A stretch of DNA of 64,000 nucleotides from an uncultured Pelagibacteraceae bacterium (GTDB lineage Bacteria > Pseudomonadota > Alphaproteobacteria > Pelagibacterales > Pelagibacteraceae): contig CACNCD010000002.1 of assembly GCA_902618855.1 (NCBI GenBank), forward strand, positions 1-64,000, written 5' to 3'. Positions within the stretch are counted from its first letter, which is position 1, and every line of letters starts with the position of its first letter. The position numbers and the translations under genes are program-made. Below are positions 1 to 9,119 of this stretch, piece after piece. The notes under the pieces are model-generated. The model was given only the letters and a program-made list of their open reading frames with translations, was not told where the DNA came from and searched no databases.

Positions 1-135
1 TTTATACCCTCTTGCTAATTTAAATAATTTTTGATGTCCAAGGTGAACTCCATCAAAGTTTCCAATTAAAATTATAGATTTTCTATGCTTACTTAAAATA
101 TTAAAGTTTTTATAATTTATAATTTTTTTTACCAT
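1..135 (-). CDS. ribF: Bifunctional riboflavin kinase/FAD synthetase, N-terminal fragment (runs off the left edge)
   Basis: Only the first 45 residues lie in the window. They hold the FAD-synthetase nucleotide-binding signature GNFDGVHLGHQ at residues 25-35, which is diagnostic for RibF, the cytoplasmic enzyme that phosphorylates riboflavin to FMN and adenylylates FMN to FAD. The rest of the adenylyltransferase domain and the riboflavin kinase domain lie outside. The ATG at 135 overlaps the stop codon of the upstream HAD-family gene (stop 129-131), so the two are translationally coupled and co-transcribed on the minus strand. Confidence 0.9.
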   Translation of the reverse strand, partial: MVKKIINYKNFNILSKHRKSIILIGNFDGVHLGHQKLFKLARGYK

Positions 136-947
136 TTCAGCTCACTTTGCATAAAATTTACAAGAGCTTCATAATTTTTACAAACTTTTTCAATTCCATC
201 TCTGTTAATTTCCTCTTTATGAATTCCATTTGTAATAATCATTGAGTCGTAATTTAATAAATTTGCACCTTTTATATCTGTATTCAGATTATCGCCAATT
301 GCTAAAATTTTTTTATTTTTATTGTCTGTTGACTGATTATAAACCTCTGGGTAAGGTTTTCCAAAATAAATTACTTCTCCACCTAATTTTTCAAAAACCA
401 TTGCAACAGAGCCTGCACATAGCTCTCTTTTATTTCCTCTATCAACTATTAAATCTGGATTTGTACAAATCATTTTTTTTTTTGTGTGATTATTAAGTAA
501 ATCTTTATAATAGTTAAGGTCGTTATCATAATTATCAAATAGCCCAGTACATAATATGTAGTTACATAAATTAATATCTTTAGATTTATTTTTCTCAAAA
601 TCCAAAAATAAATCGAAATCTCTTGGTGGTCCAATATGATAAAAATTTTCTCCTAAATGTTTTTTTTTAAGATAAGTTAATGCAGCTTCACCAGATGTAT
701 ATACGTTTTGTAAAATTTTTTCATTCATTCCAAGTTTTTTCAAAAACGTTTTCACTGTAGAATTTGGTCTGGGTGCGTTAGTTAGAAGAACATATTTTTT
801 TTTACAATTTTCAATCTCAACTAAGACTTCGATTGCCTTTGAATGAAGGTTTATACCATTGTGAACTACCCCCCATAAATCAATAAAAAATAAATCATAA
901 TTTTGTGCTATTGATTTTAGGCCCTCAGTATCTAAATTTTTTGTCAT
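129..947 (-). CDS. HAD-superfamily class IIA hydrolase (TIGR01459-like), 272 aa
   Basis: A cytoplasmic haloacid-dehalogenase-fold phosphatase of subclass IIA. The nucleophile motif DLWGVVHNG starts at Asp23. Trp in place of the usual second Asp is normal for the alphaproteobacterial TIGR01459 group. LLTNAPRP carries motif II, FGKPYPEVY the conserved Lys, and GDNLNTDIKGA motif III. The substrate is unknown; relatives dephosphorylate small sugar or nucleotide phosphates. I chose the ATG at 947 because the conserved N-terminus starts there; an in-frame ATG at 977 would add ten non-conserved residues. Adjacent ribF overlaps its stop codon. The neighbour groES is divergent. Confidence 0.85.
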   Translation of the reverse strand: MTKNLDTEGLKSIAQNYDLFFIDLWGVVHNGINLHSKAIEVLVEIENCKKKYVLLTNAPRPNSTVKTFLKKLGMNEKILQNVYTSGEAALTYLKKKHLGENFYHIGPPRDFDLFLDFEKNKSKDINLCNYILCTGLFDNYDNDLNYYKDLLNNHTKKKMICTNPDLIVDRGNKRELCAGSVAMVFEKLGGEVIYFGKPYPEVYNQSTDNKNKKILAIGDNLNTDIKGANLLNYDSMIITNGIHKEEINRDGIEKVCKNYEALVNFMQSELKW

Positions 948-1017
948 TAAATGACATATAACCGATAAAAACCACAATTTCTCTGCTTTTTTACATATTA
1001 AATTTTTATTACTTTAT

Positions 1018-1046
1018 CTTGAAATAGCTCAGCAAGTAGCTATATG
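1018..1046 (+). promoter_or_regulatory. Candidate heat-shock (sigma-32-like) promoter of groESL
   Basis: A perfect CTTGAAA -35 heptamer (1018-1024) is followed after 13 bases by AGCTATATG (1038-1046), a weak match to the sigma-32 -10 consensus. The same spacing and a very similar -10 occur upstream of hsp20 at 15989-16016, which supports the call. I found no CIRCE inverted repeat for HrcA control here. Confidence 0.5.
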
Positions 1047-1070
1047 AGTCGCATATTAAAAGGAGAATTT

Positions 1071-1361
1071 ATGAAGTTTAAACCTTTGCACGACAGAGTG
1101 TTAATAGAAGTTTTAGATAGCAGCGAAAAAACTGCTGGAGGAATAATCATACCAGACACAGCGCAAGAAAAACCTCAAGAAGGTAAAGTTGTGGCTATTG
1201 GAAAGGGTGCAAAAACAGAAGATGGAAAAATAATCCCAATGGATGTTAAAGTTGGTGATAAAGTTTTATTCGGAAAATGGTCAGGCACTGAAGTAAAAAT
1301 TGATGGTAAGGAATATAGCATCATGAAAGAGTCCGATATCATGGGGATTTCATCAAAATAA
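1071..1361 (+). CDS. groES: Co-chaperonin GroES (Hsp10), 96 aa
   Basis: Forms the heptameric lid of the GroEL cage in the cytoplasm. The N-terminus [13 protein letters not shown], the mobile-loop segment [12 protein letters not shown] and the central [10 protein letters not shown] are classic GroES features, and 96 residues is the usual length. The start is fixed by the strong ribosome-binding site AAAAGGAG just before ATG 1071; an earlier in-frame ATG at 1044 lacks one. groEL follows 24 bases downstream. A small inverted repeat (ATATG/CATAT, 1042-1056) lies between the candidate promoter and the ribosome-binding site. Confidence 0.98.
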   Translation: MKFKPLHDRVLIEVLDSSEKTAGGIIIPDTAQEKPQEGKVVAIGKGAKTEDGKIIPMDVKVGDKVLFGKWSGTEVKIDGKEYSIMKESDIMGISSK

Positions 1362-1364
1362 TAA

Positions 1365-3044
<1,680 letters not shown>

Positions 3045-3077
3045 AGCGCCTAATTCTTCAAATTTAAGAATTTAAAA

Positions 3078-3113
3078 AACCCCTGGATCTTTTGAGATCT
3101 GGGGGTTTTTTTT
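3078..3113 (+). terminator. Intrinsic terminator of groESL
   Basis: A 12-bp stem (AACCCCTGGATC at 3078-3089 with GATCTGGGGGTT at 3096-3107, including two G-T wobbles), a TTTTGA loop and a run of eight T from 3106 to 3113. It cleanly separates groEL from the next plus-strand gene. Confidence 0.93.
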
Positions 3114-3129
3114 ATGATAAGATATATAA

Positions 3130-4251
3130 ATGATACAGAAAAAAAGTATTTTCTACTTTATTTCTTTTTTAATATTTATTTTATTTTTTGAATTTTTATC
3201 TGCAGTTCTTGTTAATTATATTAAAAAAAACCCAATAATTATTAAATCAAAAAATTTCTATAGTTCAGAAAAAATGATTAAAGAACTCGGTGAATATTTG
3301 AATTTAATACCCTACATAGATGATGCTTTAGAATTTAGAAAATTTGTTAGTAATGAAGCCTCTAAGGAACTTTTTTTTGATACGCATGTGGCTTTTAATA
3401 AAAAAAATAATGAAAACATTCTTTTACAAGGAGATTCATGGGCTGCTGCAGCAAACAAAGCAAGTAGCAAAGAAAAAATTAATAAGATCATGTTGGAAAA
3501 AAAATTTGGTCTTATAAATTCTGGAAAAACAAGTTATTCAATTAGCCCAATGAATATTCAATTAGATATACTAATAAATAAATTTAAAATAAAACCATCG
3601 ATAATAATTGCTATTGTTGATCAAACAGATATTGGGGATGAGCTACACCGATATCAAAGTTTAGATAAAAAAAGTTTAGATTTAACAGATACTAAAATAT
3701 CCAGTGAGTTTAAAAAAAAATTTTTTACAATTTTAGATGCAAATATTATTAATAGTGTAAAAATATTTTTTTTATTTAAGGAATTTTGGATTTCGAGGCT
3801 TAATCAATTTGATGGCAACGTATTTAAAACAATAAATTATTGTTTTAGTAGATTGCTTTATTTAATTTCTAATACACCTACGGTTTTAGCACCATTAAAA
3901 TATGGAATAAATGAAGATGAAAATCGATTAATAAAGTCTAGATATGAGAAATATATTGATAATGTTTTTAAAAATAAAATTAAAAAATTAGTATTTGTTT
4001 CACATCCTCATAAAAATCATATTGAGAATAATTATAAAACCGATATAGCAACAATTATTGATGATGCTATTAATGCCTCAAAACATAAAGATAAAATATT
4101 ACATATTAAATTTAGAGAAAAATTCTATAAAACCTATAAAAATAAGTCCTTGAATGAAATTTTCATTATTTCAGACGTTACTTCTCATTTAACGGATGAT
4201 GCTTACAGAGAAATTTATTTTCCGCAAATATTTAGCGTGTGTTGTAATTAG
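3130..4251 (+). CDS. Membrane-anchored SGNH-hydrolase-like protein, 373 aa, function unknown
   Basis: I do not recognise a named family. An N-terminal hydrophobic segment (residues about 7-30) would anchor or export the protein. After it comes NILLQGDSWA with GDS at 101-103, resembling block I of SGNH/GDSL hydrolases; a Gly-containing NSGKTSYSIS near 134-143 would be block II. Near the C-terminus, Asp349 and His353 (SDVTSHL) could be the block V Asp/His, but the spacing is one residue wider than the usual DxxH. Such folds include acyl- and acetyl-esterases acting on envelope glycans. The catalytic assignment is inference. It starts just after the groEL terminator and is followed by a convergent gene. 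Confidence 0.7.
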   Translation: MIQKKSIFYFISFLIFILFFEFLSAVLVNYIKKNPIIIKSKNFYSSEKMIKELGEYLNLIPYIDDALEFRKFVSNEASKELFFDTHVAFNKKNNENILLQGDSWAAAANKASSKEKINKIMLEKKFGLINSGKTSYSISPMNIQLDILINKFKIKPSIIIAIVDQTDIGDELHRYQSLDKKSLDLTDTKISSEFKKKFFTILDANIINSVKIFFLFKEFWISRLNQFDGNVFKTINYCFSRLLYLISNTPTVLAPLKYGINEDENRLIKSRYEKYIDNVFKNKIKKLVFVSHPHKNHIENNYKTDIATIIDDAINASKHKDKILHIKFREKFYKTYKNKSLNEIFIISDVTSHLTDDAYREIYFPQIFSVCCN

Positions 4252-4373
4252 TTATTAATAACACCTTTCTTTTCAAGGTGGCCTAAAGCTTAATCTTACA
4301 AATCTATGTAGTCTTTTTCTAATAAACCACATAATTATGTTTATTAAATTTAATTGGTTGTAAGTATCACTTA

Positions 4374-5021
4374 TTAAGAGAAAATTTGTTTTACCAAAAA
4401 TAAACCTAAAGCAACAGCTGGCCCTATTCCAAAAGCAAATAGTAAAGTTCCTATGCCAACTGTCCCTCCCAAGTACCAACCAATTGAAACAACTGTTATT
4501 TCAAGAAAGCCTCTAACTACTGCTATGGGTAGATTCGTTTTTTTCTGTAGTCCAGTCATTAAGCCGTCTCTTGGTCCAGGACCTAAATTGGCGATTAAAT
4601 ATATTCCACTACCCAAACCAACTAGTAACACTGCAACTATAGCCATAACTAATTGACCTATAAAGTTTTGAGGAGTCTCAAAAAATGCTATTGATAAATC
4701 AATCATTATTGCAATTATAATTATATTTAAAATGGTACCTATGCCTGGTTTTTGATCTAAAAATGTCCATAAAGATAATGCAAAAATGCTTACAAAAAAA
4801 GTTACTACTCCTATAGAAAAACCAACGTTTAAAGAAATTCCTTGAGCAAGAACACTCCAAGGGGAAGCGCCCGTATATGAAACTATTAAAAGACCCTCTC
4901 CTAATCCAAAAATTCCTAACCCAATACATAAGTATACAAAAGTAGAAAATTTCGGTTTAAAATTTAGTGGTTTTTTTGAGCTCCATTTAACTTTGGGTAT
5001 ATTTTTTATTGATAAAAACAT
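4374..5021 (-). CDS. YczE/YitT-family integral membrane protein, 215 aa
   Basis: An inner-membrane protein with about five hydrophobic segments and family-typical motifs: GLGEGLLIVSYTGASPWSVL after the first helix and NLGPGPRDGLMTGL in the middle, a repeated Gly-Pro-Trp/Arg-Asp signature seen in YczE/YyaS proteins. The role of this family is not established, although some members sit beside regulators or biosynthetic genes. The upstream plus-strand DUF6134-like gene is divergent. In the 122 bases downstream (4252-4373) I see only a short hairpin without a U-tract and a 12-base palindrome at 4329-4340. Confidence 0.8.
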   Translation of the reverse strand: MFLSIKNIPKVKWSSKKPLNFKPKFSTFVYLCIGLGIFGLGEGLLIVSYTGASPWSVLAQGISLNVGFSIGVVTFFVSIFALSLWTFLDQKPGIGTILNIIIIAIMIDLSIAFFETPQNFIGQLVMAIVAVLLVGLGSGIYLIANLGPGPRDGLMTGLQKKTNLPIAVVRGFLEITVVSIGWYLGGTVGIGTLLFAFGIGPAVALGLFLVKQIFS

Positions 5022-5089
5022 ATTTACAGAAATCTATTTACTACTAATATTAGTTTACTCATAGCTAATAATTCTATTAAATAAAAATT

Positions 5090-5779
5090 ATGAAAAAAAC
5101 TTTTTTAAGTTTGATTTTGTTGATCTTCACTATTTCAAATCTAGGTGCACATACATCTCATTATAAAGGTATTAAAGTCATAAATATGGATGTGTTTAGA
5201 AATGGAAAACTAATTGGATATAGTAATTATTTTTTTACACATGGAAAAGATACTCTTGAGGTAAAAAATTATACGAAATTCAAAGTAAAACTTATGCAAT
5301 TGGTAATTTTTTCTATTTCTGGTGAAAGTCTAGAAAAATATAAAAATGGAAAACTGATCTCTTATCAATCGACAACTTTTCAAAATGATAAAGAAAAATA
5401 CGTAAAATTAAATTTTGATGAAAAAAATAATAATTTTTTAATTGATGGATCTTCTTTTAAAGGAAAAGTAGATACAGAAACAATTATAGGACACTGGTGG
5501 AATCATAAGATTTTAAAAGTTGATAAACAAATAAGTCCTATTTCTGGAAGTATTAAAAAACAAATAGTTAAATTCATTGAAGCGGAAAGTATAAAGCTTA
5601 ACGAAAAAAATTACATTTTACATCACTATAAATTGATATCTCAAAATAGTAATTTGCCTGAAGATAAAAGACTTGATTTTGATATTTGGTTAAACCCCAA
5701 GAATAATTTAATTTATAAAATCACTTATGAAAGAGCTGGAAAATGGGAGTACAGGCTTAAAAATTTTGAAATTAACTAA
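5090..5779 (+). CDS. Exported DUF6134-like protein, 229 aa
   Basis: The first 20 residues (MKKTFLSLILLIFTISNLGA) form a typical Sec signal peptide, so the mature protein is periplasmic or exported. The rest is a beta-rich sequence (MDVFRNGKLIGYSNYFF, YKNGKLISY, HWWNHKIL) that resembles the alphaproteobacterial DUF6134 family; no catalytic motif is evident and the function is unknown. Its stop codon overlaps the end of the convergent small membrane protein, with an AT-only inverted repeat straddling the junction. Confidence 0.75.
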   Translation: MKKTFLSLILLIFTISNLGAHTSHYKGIKVINMDVFRNGKLIGYSNYFFTHGKDTLEVKNYTKFKVKLMQLVIFSISGESLEKYKNGKLISYQSTTFQNDKEKYVKLNFDEKNNNFLIDGSSFKGKVDTETIIGHWWNHKILKVDKQISPISGSIKKQIVKFIEAESIKLNEKNYILHHYKLISQNSNLPEDKRLDFDIWLNPKNNLIYKITYERAGKWEYRLKNFEIN

Positions 5780-6069
5780 TTAAAAATTTTAATTAATAAA
5801 CTAGCAATTAAATTATTTGAAAAGATAAACGCTAAAACAACTATAAAATACATTATAGTTACTATTCTATTTCTTTTTCTTCTCAATCTAACAAATGGCT
5901 TATCGTCAAGATCAGATATATCTCTTATCCCTACAACTGGATAATCACAAGTATATCTCCAAAGAGAATCCGGCATTCTCTCATCAAGTTGATTATAATA
6001 TTTTATCCAAGAGGTAGTATATTTGAAGAGCAAATAACAGATTAATAACATGAAAGCATTTGTTATCAT
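5776..6069 (-). CDS. Small membrane protein of unknown function, 97 aa
   Basis: Two hydrophobic segments (residues about 3-22 and 70-93) flank a charged middle portion, DERMPDSLWRYTCDYPVVGIRDISDLDDKPFVRLRRKRN in part. I do not recognise a family. It follows aceA by only 9 bases on the same strand, so it may share the isocitrate lyase transcript. The position next to a central-carbon enzyme may be incidental. Confidence 0.65.
   Translation of the reverse strand: MITNAFMLLICYLLFKYTTSWIKYYNQLDERMPDSLWRYTCDYPVVGIRDISDLDDKPFVRLRRKRNRIVTIMYFIVVLAFIFSNNLIASLLIKIFN
5777..5795. terminator. AT-only inverted repeat at a convergent gene junction (weak terminator candidate)
   Basis: TAATTAAAA and TTTTAATTA form a perfect 9-bp inverted repeat with a one-base centre directly at the overlapping stop codons of two convergent genes. 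It has no G-C pair, so as RNA it would be weak; the T and A runs could help termination in both directions. Chance is a real alternative in DNA this AT-rich. Confidence 0.25.
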
Positions 6070-6078
6070 TCTATAATT

Positions 6079-7356
6079 CTAAAATTGTTCTGACTCTGTT
6101 GAACCTTCCATAGCAGTTGTTGAACTTTTCCCAGAGCTAATAGTATTTGAAACAGCATCAAAATAAGAAGTTCCTACTTCTCTTTGATGTTTTACGCTTG
6201 TGTAACCATCTTTTTCTCTTGCAAATTCTTGTTGTTGAATTTTTGAATATGCAGACATTCCCTCTTTTTTATATTTCTCTGCAAGTTCAAAAACAGCAAT
6301 ATTTTGAACGTGAAACCCTGCAAGTGTTATAAACTGAAATTTATATCCCATCTCACCAATTTTTTGTTGAAAAGTCGCTATTTGGTCATCTGATAAATGT
6401 TTCTTCCAATTAAATGATGGTGAACAGTTATAAGCTAAAATTTTACCAGGATATTTTTTATGAATTGCATCTGCAAATTTTTTTGCTTCTTCTAAATTTG
6501 GAGTAGCAGTTTCGCACCATATTAAATCCGCATACGGAGCGTATGCTAAGCCCCTTGAAATAGCCTGTTCTATCCCGTGCTTAACATAATAAAAACCTTC
6601 AGGGGATCTTTCTCCAGTCAAAAAAGGTTTGTCATTTTCATCGTGATCGTTGGTAATTAATTTTGCAGCATTTGCATCTGTTCTTGCTAAAATTATTAAA
6701 GGTACGTTTGCTATATCAGCAGCTAGTCTAGCTGCTTTAAGATTTTTAATCATAGTTCCAGTAGGTACCAAAACTTTGCCACCCATATGACCACATTTTT
6801 TCTCACTAGCTAATTGATCTTCAAAATGAACTCCAGCAGCACCAGCTTTTATGAATTTCTTTGCTAACTCGAAAACATTCAAAGGTCCTCCAAATCCTGC
6901 TTCACCATCAGCAATAATTGGAAGCATATAATCCACTTTATTTTCCTCTTTCATTTCTCCATCTTTAATTTCCATATGTTGAATTTGATCTGCTCTTACA
7001 AGAGCATTATTCATTGACTCAACTAATTTTGGAGCGCTATCATATGGATATAATGATTGATCTGGATACATTTCTCCAGCACTGTTAGCATCTGCAGCAA
7101 CCTGCCAACCACTTAGGTATATTGCTTTTAGTCCTGCTTTCGCATGCTGAACTGCATGATTTCCTGAGAGTGATCCTAAAGTATTAACATACGACTCTGA
7201 GTTTAATAATTTCCACAACTTTTCAGATTGATGTTTGCAAAGAGAATGCTCTATTTTAATTGACCCTCTTAACCTTTCTACCTCTTCAGGAGTATAGTCT
7301 CTTTTAATTCCTGCAAATCTTTTCAAATCATATGAAACTTTAGCCTCTGAACTCAT
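6079..7356 (-). CDS. aceA: Isocitrate lyase, 425 aa
   Basis: Cleaves isocitrate to glyoxylate and succinate, the first step of the glyoxylate shunt, in the cytoplasm. The catalytic signature KKCGHMGG lies at residues 186-193, with the metal-binding [11 protein letters not shown] upstream and the substrate-binding [10 protein letters not shown] further on. The length matches the short bacterial AceA type. A strong ribosome-binding site (AAGGGGAA) precedes the ATG. The divergent RamB-like regulator at 7680 is a likely transcriptional controller, since RamB-type proteins control aceA in actinobacteria and related regulators adjoin it in alphaproteobacteria. In this lineage the shunt supports growth on C2 compounds and glycolate. 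Confidence 0.97.
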   Translation of the reverse strand: MSSEAKVSYDLKRFAGIKRDYTPEEVERLRGSIKIEHSLCKHQSEKLWKLLNSESYVNTLGSLSGNHAVQHAKAGLKAIYLSGWQVAADANSAGEMYPDQSLYPYDSAPKLVESMNNALVRADQIQHMEIKDGEMKEENKVDYMLPIIADGEAGFGGPLNVFELAKKFIKAGAAGVHFEDQLASEKKCGHMGGKVLVPTGTMIKNLKAARLAADIANVPLIILARTDANAAKLITNDHDENDKPFLTGERSPEGFYYVKHGIEQAISRGLAYAPYADLIWCETATPNLEEAKKFADAIHKKYPGKILAYNCSPSFNWKKHLSDDQIATFQQKIGEMGYKFQFITLAGFHVQNIAVFELAEKYKKEGMSAYSKIQQQEFAREKDGYTSVKHQREVGTSYFDAVSNTISSGKSSTTAMEGSTESEQF

Positions 7357-7400
7357 ATAAGTATTCCCCTTGTGTGAATTTTGTAATTAGAAATTAAGTA

Positions 7401-7568
7401 CTAATTGGATTCACTGAACTCATTAGTGAACTCGTTCATACCGCTTGAACCCCAATCACAATGGTCATCTCTTAAATAAATGCCTGATTTTGAGCTCTGA
7501 GAGCTATTTTCGTGATTAGCTGTTTGAGCTTTATTTTCTAAGTTTTTGTTATTGTTTTTGTTGTTCAT
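7401..7568 (-). CDS. Small hypothetical protein between aceA and its regulator (55 aa, or 67 aa from 7604)
   Basis: A polar, Asn/Ser-rich small protein with a distinctive C-terminal half, SGIYLRDDHCDWGSSGMNEF, that looks less random than typical AT-rich noise. Two starts are possible, ATG 7568 or ATG 7604; neither has a convincing ribosome-binding site. The longer form would overlap an operator-like repeat (7580-7595), so I prefer 7568. It ends 44 bases before aceA on the same strand, so it would head the aceA transcript as a leader or accessory protein. No known family is recognised; it could also be untranslated leader. Confidence 0.4.
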   Translation of the reverse strand: MNNKNNNKNLENKAQTANHENSSQSSKSGIYLRDDHCDWGSSGMNEFTNEFSESN

Positions 7569-7579
7569 GTAAACTTTAT

Positions 7580-7668
7580 AATTTACAAAATTTACTTTTT
7601 CCATAAAAAAACAAAAAAAGCTTGTAAAATATGATAATTTATTGTAAATTTAAATTTACAAAATTTAC
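7580..7668. repeat. Pair of identical 16-base repeats (7580-7595 and 7653-7668)
   Basis: AATTTACAAAATTTAC occurs twice, 73 bases apart from start to start, both in the region upstream of aceA and its regulator. Each copy itself contains two tandem TTTAC half-sites. Exact 16-mer duplication placed this way points to paired protein-binding sites rather than coding constraint. Confidence 0.6.
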
Positions 7669-7670
7669 AA
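7642..7670. promoter_or_regulatory. Palindromic operator-like element upstream of the RamB-like regulator gene and aceA
   Basis: TTGTAAATTTAAATTTACAA (7642-7661) is a perfect 20-base palindrome, followed directly by another half-site AATTTACAA (7662-7670). It ends 10 bases before the regulator's start codon. A further TTTTGTAA half-site lies at 7379-7386, just upstream of aceA. The arrangement fits autoregulation of the regulator and control of the divergent aceA unit. Binding by the adjacent regulator is inference. Confidence 0.6.
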
Positions 7671-7679
7671 ATAGTAAAA

Positions 7680-9104
7680 ATGAGTCAAATAAACTTGAAA
7701 ATTGGGCCAAAAATTAAGGCTTTTAGGCGTAAGCTTGGGATTCAAGCAAATAAACTTGCAGATCAATTAGGCATTTCTCCTAGTTATTTAAATCTTATTG
7801 AGGGAGGAAAAAGAAAAATTGATGGTGATCTACTTTTAAAAGTCTGCCAAGAATTGAAAATTGAACTCTCAGATCTTGCAGTAAAATCAGACCTTAATTT
7901 AGTAAATGATATATCTGAGTTATTAGATGATCAACTATTTGAGGATCTAGATATTTTAGGACCTGAAATAAAAGATTTAGTTAACACTAATCCAAAATTT
8001 GCTAGAGCATTAATTAAGTTGGGTGATAATTTTAAGCAAAAAGATCATGACATCGTAAACAGGGTTGAAAATTTATCTGGTAAAATAATTGATAGTAGGA
8101 AAGCTGCTTTTCCTGGAGAGATAGTTTCAGATTTTCTTCAAGAAAATAAAAATTATTTTCCAAAACTAGAGGACTTCGCAAATTCTGTTTTTGAAAAAAT
8201 TCAGGTAAATAATAGATCAACTTATTTTGGACTTTGCGAATTTTTAAAGAAAGAGTATGGTATATTAGTTAAAGATGTACTTCCAGAAGAAGGTAAACCA
8301 TTTTCAAAAATATTTAATAAAAATAAAAAAGAGTTACTACTTAGTGATTATGTAGCTTTAGAAACAAAAAAACTCTATGCTTCATCACAAATTGCTCATG
8401 AAGGTGCAATTAAAGATATAAATGAATATCTTTCAAAATTTACATTCCCAAGTGAAGAGTCAAAAAAATTAACAAAAGTAGCTTTATTAAATTACTGTGG
8501 AGCAGCAATTTTGATGCCATATAAATTATTTCATCATGAGTGTATGAAAAATAAATATGATCTTGAATTACTGCAGAATACTTTTGCAACTACTTTTGAG
8601 CAAATCGCACATAGAGTAACATGCTTGCAAGATCCTAAGCTACCAGGAATCCCTTTTCATTTTTTAAGAGTAGATATTGCTGGAAATATATCAAAAAGAT
8701 TTTCTTTATCTGGAATTGAAATTCCAAGATATGGTGGTGCTTGCCCTAGATGGAATGTTTATTCAGCTTTTACAAGACCAGGTATTATTCAGGCAGCTGT
8801 TAGTAAAATGAGTAATGGGGAAAAGTATGTTTGTATAGCGAGAACTGTTGAAAAAGGTGTTGGAAGATTTGGTGAAGCAAAAAGTATTTTATCAATTGGT
8901 CTTGGCTGTGAAGCTAAATATGCAAAAGATTTTGTTTATACGGAAAATTTAAATATTAATGATAAAAAAACTGAAATTCCAATTGGTGTCTCATGTAGAA
9001 CATGTGATAGACTTGATTGTTCTCAAAGGGCGTTTCCACCTTTACATAAAAAATTTGATGTAGATATAAATTCAAGAGGAATTTCAGTATACGTAAGTGA
9101 CTGA
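7680..9104 (+). CDS. RamB-like short-chain fatty acyl/acetate regulator (XRE HTH + DUF2083), 474 aa
   Basis: Residues 8-65 form an XRE-type helix-turn-helix (KAFRRKLGIQANKLADQLGI, then SPSYLNLIEGGKR). The middle has the ImmA/IrrE-like region without an HExxH motif, so it is not a protease. The C-terminal part has GGACPRWNVYSAF and a cysteine cluster C439-x2-C442-x4-C447, typical of the RamB/DUF2083 group and possibly binding a metal or acyl-CoA ligand. RamB represses glyoxylate-shunt genes in Corynebacterium. Here the gene is divergent from aceA, separated by a palindromic element, so it most likely controls aceA and itself. Whether it activates or represses cannot be told from sequence. Confidence 0.88.
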   Translation: MSQINLKIGPKIKAFRRKLGIQANKLADQLGISPSYLNLIEGGKRKIDGDLLLKVCQELKIELSDLAVKSDLNLVNDISELLDDQLFEDLDILGPEIKDLVNTNPKFARALIKLGDNFKQKDHDIVNRVENLSGKIIDSRKAAFPGEIVSDFLQENKNYFPKLEDFANSVFEKIQVNNRSTYFGLCEFLKKEYGILVKDVLPEEGKPFSKIFNKNKKELLLSDYVALETKKLYASSQIAHEGAIKDINEYLSKFTFPSEESKKLTKVALLNYCGAAILMPYKLFHHECMKNKYDLELLQNTFATTFEQIAHRVTCLQDPKLPGIPFHFLRVDIAGNISKRFSLSGIEIPRYGGACPRWNVYSAFTRPGIIQAAVSKMSNGEKYVCIARTVEKGVGRFGEAKSILSIGLGCEAKYAKDFVYTENLNINDKKTEIPIGVSCRTCDRLDCSQRAFPPLHKKFDVDINSRGISVYVSD

Positions 9105-9119
9105 TAGTTTTCTTAAATC

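Noticed and set aside
1000-1070. Search for a CIRCE element before groES
   Set aside because: No TTAGCACTC-N9-GAGTGCTAA-like inverted repeat is present.
4262-4340. CACCTT/AAGGTG hairpin and the ACATAATTATGT palindrome between convergent genes
   Set aside because: The hairpin is only 6 bp and lacks a U-tract; the palindrome is short and AT-rich. Neither is strong enough to annotate.
4273-4479. Minus-strand frame partly overlapping the YczE-like gene
   Set aside because: It overlaps a well-supported gene in another frame and its sequence looks like a shadow (RHNFTICFWNRASCC).
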